A DNA stretch of 45,034 bases, taken from the IMG/VR virus record IMGVR_UViG_3300020202_000112, positions 1 to 45,034 of that record. One strand, given 5' to 3'. The translations under genes and the position numbers were made by a program. The stretch is from a virus. This document shows, piece by piece, positions 36,689 through 44,230 of the stretch (positions are counted from its first letter, which is position 1; each line of letters begins with the position of its first letter). The notes beneath the pieces are model-generated. The model was not told the origin of the DNA. It searched no databases and worked only from the letters and a program-made list of their open reading frames with translations.

Positions 36689-37908
36689 AAGCCCCCCACC
36701 GTGCGGACCTGCGGGCTCACAGCCCCGTGCTTCGACCAGCTATTGGTCTGCGGGCTCTCATAGTAGTGCCGCTTGAAATAGCGCCACAGCGTGGGCGTGA
36801 AGCCGATGATGGCCCCTGTGTTCGGATCCTGCTCAAGCGCGACCATGGCCCCGCCTACATGGGCCTCCAGGCTCTTCTTGCGCATGAATGGGGTCTGGTC
36901 CTGGGTACAGCCCGTCTGGAGATACCAGACGTTTCTCACAAGGCCAGCGTCCATCTTGTGATAGTGGCCGTAAAGGGCGACGGCTGGCTTCTCACCGCCC
37001 TCATAGCTTTCAATGATCTTCTGCGGCTTGTAGGAGAGCGCATAGGCCGATCCGCCACCTGGATGCACCACGGCCAGGATGGCTTTAGCGCCCGTATTGG
37101 CGTTCACCAGCTCGACATGGGCCTCCATATAGCCCAGATCATGCCAGTTGTGGCCATCGGCGCGCATGACGTTCTCGGCATACTTGCCAACGTCGATGCC
37201 TTCTCTCTGGGCATACCAACCTTCGTGGTCGTCGCCGGTCACGGCATAAGTGGGGAAATCGAATTTGGGGAAGACGGAGGACATGAGCCTAAGCTGTTCG
37301 TCCATGCCGTGGGCAACGATGTCATAGCGGTTGAAGTTGGCCTCACCGTCTATCCAATTGCCAGTGTTGAAGACGCATTGGACGCCTGCTTTGGCGTAGC
37401 GCTCATAGACGCCGGTAAGCACATCCTCTCGGAAGTACTTCGAGCCTATGTGCTGATCGCCGCAGGCGCCGAACAGGAAGGTGTTGTCGGGCCGGGAAAG
37501 GAGCTGGACCTTGGCGCCCGTGACATAGGCCGCCTGCGCAGCCTGCCGTGGTATCTGCCAGGCATTGTCGGAGCGGACGACATTGTAGCCGTCAGCCGTC
37601 AGTTGGTCGATCGATGCTAGGATGGCATCGGGGCTGGAGCCCGTAGCTGCCATGAGGTCAGACAGGCTTGCGGAGCGCTTGGAAATTATAGCCCGGATGC
37701 CAGCGGCTATGTCGGGCTTTGGCAGTTCTGGTTGGGGAGCCAAAACCGTTGGCTTCATGCCTCGCTTTTGTGCATCCCGGAGGGTGTGTCGAAAGGATGC
37801 TTCTGGCATCCCCGCCGCGACTGCGGCGCGAAGAATGTTGCCGCCGTGCATCGCCAGCATGTCGATAGCTCGCTGACAAAGCTCATCAGGACGCGGTTTA
37901 GCGGCCAT
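36685..37908 (-). CDS. HTH plus calcineurin-like metallophosphoesterase
   Basis: A 407-residue product. Residues 1-120 contain a helix-turn-helix (NILRAAVAAGMPEASFRHTL) and a winged-helix-like segment. Residues 145-390 carry metallophosphoesterase motifs: GDQHIG (D151, H153), TGNWIDGEA, TGDDHEG (D227, H228), VVHPGGG (H282) and GHYHKMD (H315, H317). Substitutions of the canonical GNHE by GDDHE and of GD by NTGNW should be noted. Such phage enzymes may act on DNA ends or nucleotides. The HTH suggests DNA targeting. A long plus-strand frame across it is a shadow. Confidence 0.85.
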   Translation of the reverse strand: MAAKPRPDELCQRAIDMLAMHGGNILRAAVAAGMPEASFRHTLRDAQKRGMKPTVLAPQPELPKPDIAAGIRAIISKRSASLSDLMAATGSSPDAILASIDQLTADGYNVVRSDNAWQIPRQAAQAAYVTGAKVQLLSRPDNTFLFGACGDQHIGSKYFREDVLTGVYERYAKAGVQCVFNTGNWIDGEANFNRYDIVAHGMDEQLRLMSSVFPKFDFPTYAVTGDDHEGWYAQREGIDVGKYAENVMRADGHNWHDLGYMEAHVELVNANTGAKAILAVVHPGGGSAYALSYKPQKIIESYEGGEKPAVALYGHYHKMDAGLVRNVWYLQTGCTQDQTPFMRKKSLEAHVGGAMVALEQDPNTGAIIGFTPTLWRYFKRHYYESPQTNSWSKHGAVSPQVRTVGGL

Positions 37909-37978
37909 GGAGTCTCCTTGCCGTTATACTCAGTTCGCGGATTGGGGATAATTCGTAGTGGGGTTACGATTGCGCCGA

Positions 37979-38230
37979 CTATTTCAAATGGACGCGGCGG
38001 ATTCCGGCGCTCCAGAGGGCATCACCTATGATGCGCTCGGCGCGAATGACATCGGCCTCCGATGCGTCGGGGAAGGACAGATGCACGCCCTCATGAACGA
38101 GGGTGTAGAGCCATTCCTTGGCCTTCTGGCGGGGCTCTATTTCAATACGGTTATCATCGAAGAACGCGAGGCCAGTGGCCTTCTCGCGCTTTAGCTTGCG
38201 CTCGATGACGGTCACTTTTTTGCGCGGCAT
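37979..38230 (-). CDS. Small HEXXH zinc metallopeptidase-like protein
   Basis: An 83-residue product with YTLVHEGVHLSFPDASEADV, an HEXXH site followed by an acidic residue, and a C-terminal RIIGDALWSAGIRR. Small proteins of this plan are common next to phage late or lysis genes. Substrate unknown. It is the first gene downstream of a palindrome (38239-38253) and heads the leftward operon with the metallophosphoesterase. Confidence 0.75.
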   Translation of the reverse strand: MPRKKVTVIERKLKREKATGLAFFDDNRIEIEPRQKAKEWLYTLVHEGVHLSFPDASEADVIRAERIIGDALWSAGIRRVHLK

Positions 38231-38238
38231 GACGTTCC

Positions 38239-38253
38239 CGTATTTAAAATACG
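38239..38253. promoter_or_regulatory. Palindrome CGTATTT-A-AAATACG upstream of the HEXXH gene
   Basis: Seven-base perfect arms around one base, 8 bp upstream of the ATG at 38230. The half-site AAAATACG also occurs at the ribbon-helix-helix promoter (42078-42089). A TATTTT -10-like element overlaps it but the matching -35 is poor. The 38254-38376 stretch holds no ORF that I can support. Confidence 0.55.
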
Positions 38254-38376
38254 CGATAGTTGTGGTAGGGTGATGGGGCTGGCGGCGGATGCCTACAGGT
38301 GGGGCGATGGCGTAACGGCGCTACACGCGACCAAAGCACCGCACTGAAAGGTGAAATTCGCTGTTGCGTCGCCAGC

Positions 38377-38589
38377 TCATTTCCTTCGCTCTGCCTTAGT
38401 GCAGTGCTTCTTCCAGCGGGAGTTATGACGGTCTATCTGGCGAAGGGATTCTTCCGTCATCCGGTCAAGCTCTGCCCGATCAAGTCGGATGATCTTAGTC
38501 TGCTGGCAGAAGTCAGATATGGCGGTTGGCCTGTCATCGCAGAAGAAGACGACAAGAAACCCAAAGCATACCGTGCTATAGAGCTTCAT
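38377..38589 (-). CDS. Rz1-like spanin subunit
   Basis: A 70-residue product. It has a hydrophobic N-terminus (YSTVCFGFLVVFFCDD), then FCQQTKIIRLDRAELDRMTE and ESLRQIDRHNSRWKKHC, the pattern of Rz1-like or P2 LysC-like outer-membrane spanins. The cysteine in the hydrophobic stretch could be the lipoprotein site. Its start overlaps the Rz-like gene as ATGA. Confidence 0.68.
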   Translation of the reverse strand: MKLYSTVCFGFLVVFFCDDRPTAISDFCQQTKIIRLDRAELDRMTEESLRQIDRHNSRWKKHCTKAERRK

Positions 38590-38816
38590 CGTGCATCCTC
38601 CCTCAGAGAATCCTTGATCTGCTCAAGCGACATGGCGTCTCGCTCTGCGTCTAGGGCTTCTGAGATTTGCAGCCGCTCGGCTATTGATGCGAGCTGCTTT
38701 GCTATCTGCCGGTCTTCGCCTGCTCCTAGGAGCTGCTGCGAGCGGACAATGTCGGCAATCTTGTCCGCTACAGACAGCAATAGTCGAAGAATGGTAAGCC
38801 AGGTCAATTCCACCAC
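38586..38816 (-). CDS. Rz-like spanin subunit
   Basis: A 76-residue product with an N-terminal hydrophobic stretch (VELTWLTILRLLLSVADK) and a long charged coiled coil (AKQLASIAERLQISEALDAE), as in inner-membrane spanins. It is upstream of and coupled to the Rz1-like gene. The start codon is GTG (GTGGTG, 38811-38816), overlapping the upstream zinc-finger gene by 13 nt. Confidence 0.62.
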   Translation of the reverse strand: MVELTWLTILRLLLSVADKIADIVRSQQLLGAGEDRQIAKQLASIAERLQISEALDAERDAMSLEQIKDSLREDAR

Positions 38817-38935
38817 TCCGTCTTATCGCAACGATCACAAACCCGACGAACCCCCCCGAATGGGTCATCCATGTCAGGCTCGCGCGGATCGTCCCACTGA
38901 TGGCCGAACCAGAAGCAGAGAAACTTCCGCCACAT
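38804..38935 (-). CDS. Small zinc-binding protein in the lysis block
   Basis: A 43-residue product: MWRKFLCFWFGHQWDDPREP, then CDRCDKTEWWN. The Cys and His residues (C, GH, CDRC) suggest a metal site. The ATG overlaps the holin stop (TAATG). Similar short C..H..CxxC proteins are common in phages. Confidence 0.62.
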   Translation of the reverse strand: MWRKFLCFWFGHQWDDPREPDMDDPFGGVRRVCDRCDKTEWWN

Positions 38936-39105
38936 TATGCCGGCTTCTTCTTCACATAGTACGACCACAGAGCCGCAGCGAGCACCGCGCCGCCGCCCGC
39001 AATGGCAGTCCATGTTTCAGCGTCGAAAACGCCCTTGGTGGCGAAATAACCACCAGCAGCAGCAATGATCGTGCGGACGAGTCCGCCGAACTGTTCACCA
39101 GTCAT
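38935..39105 (-). CDS. Holin, Pam3-gp28 type
   Basis: A 56-residue product with two hydrophobic segments around a short loop (VRTIIAAAGGYFATKGVFDA; IAGGGAVLAAALWSYYV) and a basic tail (KKKPA). Sequence pattern and position next to spanins and endolysins fit the Pam3-gp28 holin family. Too short for an automated 60-residue cutoff but well supported by context. Confidence 0.75.
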   Translation of the reverse strand: MTGEQFGGLVRTIIAAAGGYFATKGVFDAETWTAIAGGGAVLAAALWSYYVKKKPA

Positions 39106-39137
39106 GTTTCAGTCCTTTCAGATGATGCCTGAGACCG

Positions 39138-39779
39138 TCAGGCGCGGGTTAGTCCCGGTCGGTAATCGTCGCCGGGGAATAGCTCTGCCATGCGCTGCTC
39201 AATCGCCTTGTCCCACCATTCTTTGGGGCCGATGTTTCCAGGGCACGGCTTGAAGGCGCGCGGCTCTTCGCGGTGATATTTCAGGTTCTGCGGAGTGGGC
39301 TCATGGCCGATCATTGCATAGAGTGCTGCGGCGGCAGTCACTACCAAGTCGCGCTGCCCGTCGCTCAAGGTCTCTCTGGTGAAGTCCCCGACGATCTCAA
39401 TTCCCCAATAGGTGGCATTGAACGACTTGGCATGGGTGCCCTTCCGCCATAGGGGGGTCGCTGTCCATATCTCCTCACGGTCGATGAACAGGTGCGGCGA
39501 TGCCTTAAAGCCAGCGTTGGCCCACCGGGGCATCATGTTGGCTATGCGCTGGACCTCATCAATGCCACGCTTGGGCTTGTCCTCATCCCATGTCTTGAGA
39601 TCGGGCTGGGCCGTGCAATGCAGGACGACACCGCGCGGACGCCATGCGCTCATCTTCTTCGCGGCAATCTCTTCCGTGAAGTAGATGAACTGAGCCGGGG
39701 TGAAGCCCTGCACTTCAAGATTGATCCCGCCGTAAGAAAGCTTCCTCGGCTTGTAGAGCACGGAAACCGGCTTTATCAT
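39138..39779 (-). CDS. Endolysin, N-acetylmuramoyl-L-alanine amidase type
   Basis: A 213-residue product. Zinc-binding and catalytic signs of the amidase-2/PGRP fold are VVLHCTAQPD (His), ATYWGIEIVGDF (core strand) and YHREEPRAFKPCPG (His ... Cys). No signal peptide, so a holin is needed for export. It is coupled to the muramidase gene by ATGA, giving a pair of cell-wall enzymes with different bond specificity. Confidence 0.88.
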   Translation of the reverse strand: MIKPVSVLYKPRKLSYGGINLEVQGFTPAQFIYFTEEIAAKKMSAWRPRGVVLHCTAQPDLKTWDEDKPKRGIDEVQRIANMMPRWANAGFKASPHLFIDREEIWTATPLWRKGTHAKSFNATYWGIEIVGDFTRETLSDGQRDLVVTAAAALYAMIGHEPTPQNLKYHREEPRAFKPCPGNIGPKEWWDKAIEQRMAELFPGDDYRPGLTRA

Positions 39780-40336
39780 TTTGCCTCTGCCATCTTCAAT
39801 GCGCGCTCGCGAACAGTGTTGATGCGCTCAGACCATATCGCCCCCCAGGTCTTGCCCGTCTTGAGATTGGCAACCTTCTTCCAGGTGCGGAAAAGCCGGT
39901 ACTTGGCAATTCGCGCCTCACAAAAGGCTTCGATGAGCTTGGGCACGTCGCGATGGCGAGCGGCCCAACGGGTGCGCAGCCCGAAGTGGCCGTCTACTGG
40001 TTCATGCTTTAAGGCTGTTTGGAGCACCTTAATTGCGCCCGTGACACCGCCGAGAATTGCAGCATCAAGGACGCAGTAGTCTATGCCAGCGGGCAACTCA
40101 TCGAAGTGGATAGGATCAAGATACTGTGCGCCGTAGATCTCTTCGGCCTCCACTCGTTCCATCGCCTTGAGGTCTGACCATGTCGGCTCTGGCTTGCCGT
40201 GGAGCTTTCTCCATGCCTGGAAAACAGCAAAGGTGACACCCATATTGACGGCACCGCCGCCCTCTTCCGCCCGTTCGGCATAGCCGCCTTCATGACGGAA
40301 GATGTAGTCGAGAGCTGCCTTGCGGTTCTCTTTCAT
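39776..40336 (-). CDS. Endolysin, GH108 muramidase type
   Basis: A 186-residue product with the GH108 start (YIFRHEGGYAERAEEGGGAV, Glu of HEGGY catalytic) followed by NMGVTFAVFQAW, and a peptidoglycan-binding C-terminal half (GAIKVLQTALKHEPVDGHFG). GH108 enzymes cut the glycan backbone. Two endolysins in one cassette, muramidase then amidase, is unusual but not unknown. Confidence 0.88.
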   Translation of the reverse strand: MKENRKAALDYIFRHEGGYAERAEEGGGAVNMGVTFAVFQAWRKLHGKPEPTWSDLKAMERVEAEEIYGAQYLDPIHFDELPAGIDYCVLDAAILGGVTGAIKVLQTALKHEPVDGHFGLRTRWAARHRDVPKLIEAFCEARIAKYRLFRTWKKVANLKTGKTWGAIWSERINTVRERALKMAEAK

Positions 40337-40430
40337 GCGGTATGGTCCACAGTTGGTAAAAGACGAATGCGGTGAAGATCGCGGTCAGGCTGTGCCAAAT
40401 CCATGAAATGGTGCGAAAGTGGCGCTTCAC
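40290..40430 (-). CDS. Small membrane protein between protease and muramidase
   Basis: A 46-residue product (MKRHFRTISWIWHSLTAIFT at the start) with one transmembrane helix (SLTAIFTAFVFYQLWTIP). The GTG at 40430 overlaps the protease stop as GTGA. It extends into the muramidase 5' end in another frame. A second holin or antiholin is conceivable. Confidence 0.5.
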   Translation of the reverse strand: MKRHFRTISWIWHSLTAIFTAFVFYQLWTIPHEREPQGSSRLHLPS

Positions 40431-41425
40431 TGCGCCACCTTCTCAATCATGCGCTGGAAGACGGCGGACCATGACGCATAGTCCATGGTGATGACTTCGT
40501 TTTCGCCGCCGATGAGAGGGGCGTGGCCCTCCCATCCGTCACCGCCAGCGAACGCCACCGGGTGAACGACGCGCGTTCCTTCGTGCGATGCCTTCTTGTC
40601 CGCCTTCTTCTTCGCGCGATCAGCCTTGCATTCCTCATACCCGACTGCCGAACGGTCATGCACAGAGGCGAAGCAGTTCTTGGTGAGAAGCGCCTTTACA
40701 TGAGAAATGGGAACAGCGAGCCCGATGAAGGTTGCGCTACGGCTACCGGCAGCAGGAACGCCGATCAACTCGCCACGCCCGTTATAGAGCGCGCCGCCTG
40801 AATTGCCGCCGAATGTTCCGCCCGAATACTGGATGTAATCGCGCTTGTCGTCGCCGCCCACTTCGAGCTGGCGATGCAGAGAGGAAACAACGCCCTCCAC
40901 TACTGTCGCCTCAAGCATCATGGGATTGCCGACGATCCACACACGCTCGCCGCGCACGATGGCGGTCTGGTCCGCCATGGGCGGGGTCAGAGTAAATGGA
41001 ATCGACGTCTGCTTGATCTGGATAATGGCAAGGTCGTTCTTCTTGTCGTAGCCGACGATCTCTGTGTCATATGAAGTCGAGCCGACCTTGGCGAAACCGT
41101 TATAGTGGTTCTGCGCCACCGGAACGTCTTCCAGTTTTTCGCGCATGACGGTGCTGACTTCGCCATCTTCGTTGGTCTCTTCGACTTCGCGTGAGGAGAT
41201 CTTATCGCTGACGCAGTGATGGTTGGTGAGTATGAGGCGATGCTGGACCGAGATCAGCGTACCCGAGCACTTGTCATCGACAATGAAGTTCGTCTGGTCG
41301 ATGAGACGGTTCATTGACGCAATATCCCAAGCTTTCGCTTCCTCCGCTTTGGCTCCGATGTTGGCAAGGAGGGCGAGAATACCGACCAGGCATGCGAGCC
41401 CGATCAGCCAGTGCTTGGCTTTCAT
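40427..41425 (-). CDS. Secreted trypsin-like serine protease
   Basis: A 332-residue product. An N-terminal hydrophobic segment (WLIGLACLVGILALLANIG) serves as signal peptide or anchor. The catalytic triad is visible: H70 in LTNHHCV, D131 in KKNDLAII and S209 in GGNSGGAL. A Lys-rich segment (AKKKADKKAS, about 271-280) follows the domain, then a C-terminal extension of about 50 residues. Chymotrypsin-fold proteases with signal peptides are rare in phage lysis regions. It could act on envelope proteins during lysis or be a lysogenic-conversion factor. Confidence 0.85.
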   Translation of the reverse strand: MKAKHWLIGLACLVGILALLANIGAKAEEAKAWDIASMNRLIDQTNFIVDDKCSGTLISVQHRLILTNHHCVSDKISSREVEETNEDGEVSTVMREKLEDVPVAQNHYNGFAKVGSTSYDTEIVGYDKKNDLAIIQIKQTSIPFTLTPPMADQTAIVRGERVWIVGNPMMLEATVVEGVVSSLHRQLEVGGDDKRDYIQYSGGTFGGNSGGALYNGRGELIGVPAAGSRSATFIGLAVPISHVKALLTKNCFASVHDRSAVGYEECKADRAKKKADKKASHEGTRVVHPVAFAGGDGWEGHAPLIGGENEVITMDYASWSAVFQRMIEKVAQ

Positions 41426-41464
41426 GGGATGTTCCTATGTTGGGGGGTGAGTGTGGGTAGGCAC

Positions 41465-41587
41465 TTAGACAGGCAGCCACGACAGCGGGAAATAGCCATC
41501 GCGGTAGAGAAGAACGACAAGGGCAGCGCCAGATAAACAAAAGGCGGCAAGAATGCCGCCTAGTGCGAGGATCTGGTTATATGCCAT
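41465..41587 (-). CDS. Tiny membrane protein, 40 residues
   Basis: MAYNQILALGGILAAFCLSG at the start, one transmembrane helix and a short tail (DGYFPLSWLPV). Ribosome site GAGGACACCCG. It lies between the ClpP-like gene and the protease gene, in the same direction. Role unknown. Confidence 0.55.
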   Translation of the reverse strand: MAYNQILALGGILAAFCLSGAALVVLLYRDGYFPLSWLPV

Positions 41588-41596
41588 CGGGTGTCC

Positions 41597-41986
41597 TCAT
41601 GAGCATTGTCGAACAAGACGACGAAGCTCTGCGCCGCGAAGTGTGATGGCTCTAGAGGTCAGCCCGCCCCTTGACCTGATCCATGAGCGGATCGCAGCGG
41701 GATAGCGGCCCATAAGCCACTGCCCGATACGCCCGTTGTGCTTCCCTGCCCCGAAGGGAGCATGGAAGGTCAAGGACGCATTCGGGCCGACACAGGTTGA
41801 CGAATAGGCCAGAGCCAATGTGCATGCGCTCTTGCATGAGCCCATGATGCGGATGGGCTTCTTCGCATGCTGAAAGCGCTTGGCGTATTGAAAGACATAG
41901 CCGCCGTTGTCGTTGTGAACTGTGATGGCGGCGGAAGGCGAAGACAAAGCGAGAGCGGCAACTGCCGCGAGAGCAGCAATTCTCAT
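41597..41986 (-). CDS. Secreted protein with ClpP-like core
   Basis: A 129-residue product. A typical signal peptide (MRIAALAAVAALALSSPSAA) precedes a segment with SCKSACTLALAYSSTCVGPN and ASLTFHAPFG, a pattern like the Ser-x-Ala-Cys-Thr site and HAP stretch of periplasmic ClpP-like proteins widespread in alphaproteobacteria. The Ser and His needed for a ClpP-type site are present, the usual Asp is unclear. The ATG at 41986 is preferred to the GTG at 42043, which lies in the promoter. Probably a periplasmic enzyme or moron. Confidence 0.68.
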   Translation of the reverse strand: MRIAALAAVAALALSSPSAAITVHNDNGGYVFQYAKRFQHAKKPIRIMGSCKSACTLALAYSSTCVGPNASLTFHAPFGAGKHNGRIGQWLMGRYPAAIRSWIRSRGGLTSRAITLRGAELRRLVRQCS

Positions 41987-42042
41987 GTCCGAAATCCCTG
42001 TCCTGGTCGGAAAGCTAGGGCTTGAAAGAATCCCTAAGCGCA

Positions 42043-42089
42043 CGTATAATATGTATTAACAAATTTTCATTGTCAACACATAAAATACG
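42043..42089. promoter_or_regulatory. Divergent promoters with inverted-repeat operator
   Basis: The minus strand has TTGACA (42071-42076) with CATATT at 17 bp or TATTAT at 19 bp, pointing to the ClpP-like gene. The plus strand has TTAACA (42056-42061) and TAAAAT (42081-42086), pointing to the RHH gene whose ATG begins 5 bp later. An inverted repeat, CGTATAATATGT (42043-42054) and ACATAAAATACG (42078-42089), matches at 10 of 12 positions and covers both -10 regions. Autoregulation by the RHH protein is likely. Confidence 0.68.
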
Positions 42090-42090
42090 A

Positions 42091-42264
42091 ATGCCACAAG
42101 ACAAGAAAAAGGACGATATTCTTCACATGCGAGTGAGCGCCGACTTCTGGCAGCTCGTTGACGATTGGCGAAGAGAGCAGCCAGACATCCCGGTGCGATC
42201 CGAGGCCGTGCGCCGCATGGTTAGGATTGCAGCGGAAGCAGCCGCGAAAGGAAAGAAGCGATGA
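42091..42264 (+). CDS. Ribbon-helix-helix-like regulator
   Basis: A 57-residue product (MPQDKKKDDILHMRVSADFW at the start). DILHMRVSADFWQLVDDWR is a plausible strand and first helix of a ribbon-helix-helix fold, and RSEAVRRMVRIAAEAA a second helix, with a basic tail. The start lies so close to the predicted -10 that the message may be leaderless. It is divergent from the lysis-side genes and may repress them and itself. Confidence 0.7.
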   Translation: MPQDKKKDDILHMRVSADFWQLVDDWRREQPDIPVRSEAVRRMVRIAAEAAAKGKKR

Positions 42265-42356
42265 CCACCGAAACCGCCCTGCTCATCATCTTCGGAGCCC
42301 TCGCCCTATTGGGCTGGGGATATGCGATCTATCTCGGGAGCTTTGTCCCGCTCTAG
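42261..42356 (+). CDS. Tiny membrane protein, 31 residues
   Basis: MTTETALLIIFGALALLGWG at the start, then AIYLGSFVPL: essentially one transmembrane helix. It overlaps the RHH stop by ATGA, so it is co-translated. The 3' end overlaps the holin-like gene on the other strand by 4 nt. Confidence 0.5.
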   Translation: MTTETALLIIFGALALLGWGYAIYLGSFVPL

Positions 42357-42526
42357 CTTCGCTTCCTCACCATCCTGACAAGGGTCAGAATGCCGATACC
42401 CAGTCCGACGATCGGCGCAAGTAAAGCCGCCACTTGCGACACAGCCTGCAATGGTTCAAGCCACCACCAGGAGCTGATTAGAGTGCCCGATAGAAAAAGC
42501 TTCGCCGCCGTTCCCTCGCTCATCAT
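42353..42526 (-). CDS. Small membrane protein, holin-like
   Basis: A 57-residue product: MMSEGTAAKLFLSGTLISSW, Trp-rich, then a strong C-terminal helix (VAALLAPIVGLGIGILTLVR) and a basic end. Its ATG overlaps the tail-assembly stop as ATGA. It is the last gene of the late operon. A second holin or pinholin is a reasonable guess. Confidence 0.55.
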   Translation of the reverse strand: MMSEGTAAKLFLSGTLISSWWWLEPLQAVSQVAALLAPIVGLGIGILTLVRMVRKRS

Positions 42527-42906
42527 TTCAGCCTCGCCTTGACTGAGGCAACCAGCGCCTCGCGCTGCGCTTTGATTTCCGCTGCCACCGCCGCGTCCAG
42601 CTTTCGCTTCTCGTCAATTGTGGCGGCCTTGACCGGATCAACGGTGATCTTGCCGTTGCTGAGCGTCCATGCGTTTCTATGGGCGCGGTCCTGTGGAATG
42701 TCAGCGGGCTGGATGATGCTCCATGACATCCCGCCAAAGCCGGACTTGGTTAGTTCGGCCTCGATGTTCTCTGATGTGGCTTCGCGCACATCGCCTGGAT
42801 CATCCGGGTTGCGCTTCACCAGCGTTACAAACTGCATGACCGCTACGCTGCCGTCAGGTTGGGAAATCGCAACGAATACGACTTCGGGCTTTCCTTTGTG
42901 AGTCAT
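42523..42906 (-). CDS. Tail fibre assembly-like protein
   Basis: A 127-residue product. The sequence IPQDRAHRNAWTLSNGKITV followed by DPVKAATIDEKRKLD is typical of the C-terminal part of fibre assembly or connector proteins that follow tail fibre genes. It starts 1 nt after the fibre gene stop. Probable chaperone. Confidence 0.75.
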   Translation of the reverse strand: MTHKGKPEVVFVAISQPDGSVAVMQFVTLVKRNPDDPGDVREATSENIEAELTKSGFGGMSWSIIQPADIPQDRAHRNAWTLSNGKITVDPVKAATIDEKRKLDAAVAAEIKAQREALVASVKARLK

Positions 42907-42907
42907 C

Positions 42908-44191
42908 TTATTGGTCTCCCAGGCCCATGACAGACCATGAAGCTGGGTCCGTCAGAACGGGCGTATCGTCGCCGCTGTTACATTCAACTAGGATGGTCCC
43001 GGCAGCGATGCCTCCGCTTCTGACCGTTCCATGGAGTTGGTTCGCCCTGTCTTGCGTTGTGTTCGGCCGCTGGATGGTCAGCTGGGGCGCCCAGTTGGCT
43101 GATGAAAAGTCGGTTGCTATGGTGACGGTAAGTTGTCCCGTAGCCGTGTCCGTTATACTGGTGACATTGTATGACGTCTGAAGCGTTGGGGTGCCGGCGC
43201 TCACCGTCACGTAAGCCCAGAATTTGGGATGGCCGGGATGATATTGTTGGACGCCGGGAGACACCGCCTGCTCTGTTGCTGACGCTGATTCCATGGCGCT
43301 CTGATTGGCAAAGCGCAGAGCCTCTATGACGTACCAGCGGCTGTCGGTTGCGTCATATCTCAGTTTAACGCCGCAATGGCGTGGGATGGCGAAAGACACA
43401 TCGCCAGGGGTGTAAAACCGGTTTGCCGCTGTAGAACTGGCGCTATCGGACGCGAGCGTCAGCGTGAAAGACGTGTTGACGTTCATCAGCAGAACAATGC
43501 GGCCATCGGCACCACCAGCCAAGCCAGTGATGGTACGGTTGGCGTCAGACGATACACGGATGGTCGATGCCGTGGCGTGTCCGGTTGGGGCGTAGTCGTT
43601 CTGGTCCGCCGTGATCGCATCGGTGATGTCGCCTGAGAGAGCGAATGCGCCGGCTAGAGATACCGAGGCGCTGACAAAGAGATTGCTCGCCATTGTGACG
43701 GGCGCGCTGAATGACACAGATGCGCCAAAGCCCTGCGTTCCCGTCCAGGAGTTATTGCCAGTCAGAGACGGCGTGTTCAGATTCTTGTCATAGGCGCTCG
43801 AAACCGCTGCGATCGACATCGAAGCCGACAACGAGCCCGAATCCTTGGTGATCGTGACGGTGGTTTCGGCCGTGAAGGAAGCCGATGTGATCGTGCCATA
43901 GACGGTCGCAGATCCGCCCGTGAGCCGGACGCGCCTGTTGGCGGTATAGTCAGATGTCTGATCGCCAGCCAGCTTGAATGTGGTCTGTGAGGCAACCGAG
44001 GCCGTAGCAGAGCATTCCACCCAGCCCCATTCATCGGGACGGTAAACGCGGCGGATCTGCGCCATTTCCTCGCGAGAGGAGTTGTTGACGGTCGAGGGTG
44101 CCTGGCCTTCCTGCCAGTTGATGGTGTTGGCCCCGCCAGCGACAGAAGCGTTGCCGCTGGCCGTCTGAGACCATTTTCTAAGATTAGGCAT
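42908..44191 (-). CDS. Tail fibre / receptor-binding protein
   Basis: A 427-residue product. The N-terminus (NTINWQEGQAPSTVNNSSRE then EMAQIRRVYR) is a common virion-attachment module in podoviruses of alphaproteobacteria. The middle is low-complexity, Ser/Ala/Thr beta-type (SASVSLAGAFALSGD). The C-terminal part (QYHPGHPKFWAYVTVSAGTP, then SYNVTSITDTATGQLT) is a known fibre tip type. Host specificity should lie in the C-terminal half. Confidence 0.88.
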   Translation of the reverse strand: MPNLRKWSQTASGNASVAGGANTINWQEGQAPSTVNNSSREEMAQIRRVYRPDEWGWVECSATASVASQTTFKLAGDQTSDYTANRRVRLTGGSATVYGTITSASFTAETTVTITKDSGSLSASMSIAAVSSAYDKNLNTPSLTGNNSWTGTQGFGASVSFSAPVTMASNLFVSASVSLAGAFALSGDITDAITADQNDYAPTGHATASTIRVSSDANRTITGLAGGADGRIVLLMNVNTSFTLTLASDSASSTAANRFYTPGDVSFAIPRHCGVKLRYDATDSRWYVIEALRFANQSAMESASATEQAVSPGVQQYHPGHPKFWAYVTVSAGTPTLQTSYNVTSITDTATGQLTVTIATDFSSANWAPQLTIQRPNTTQDRANQLHGTVRSGGIAAGTILVECNSGDDTPVLTDPASWSVMGLGDQ

Positions 44192-44230
44192 GTCATTGAT
44201 CCCGAAAGGAAAAGGCGCTATCTTGCGCGA

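Noticed and set aside
36727-37620. 297-residue plus-strand frame across the metallophosphoesterase
   Set aside because: Antisense to a gene with visible catalytic motifs. No independent evidence of coding.
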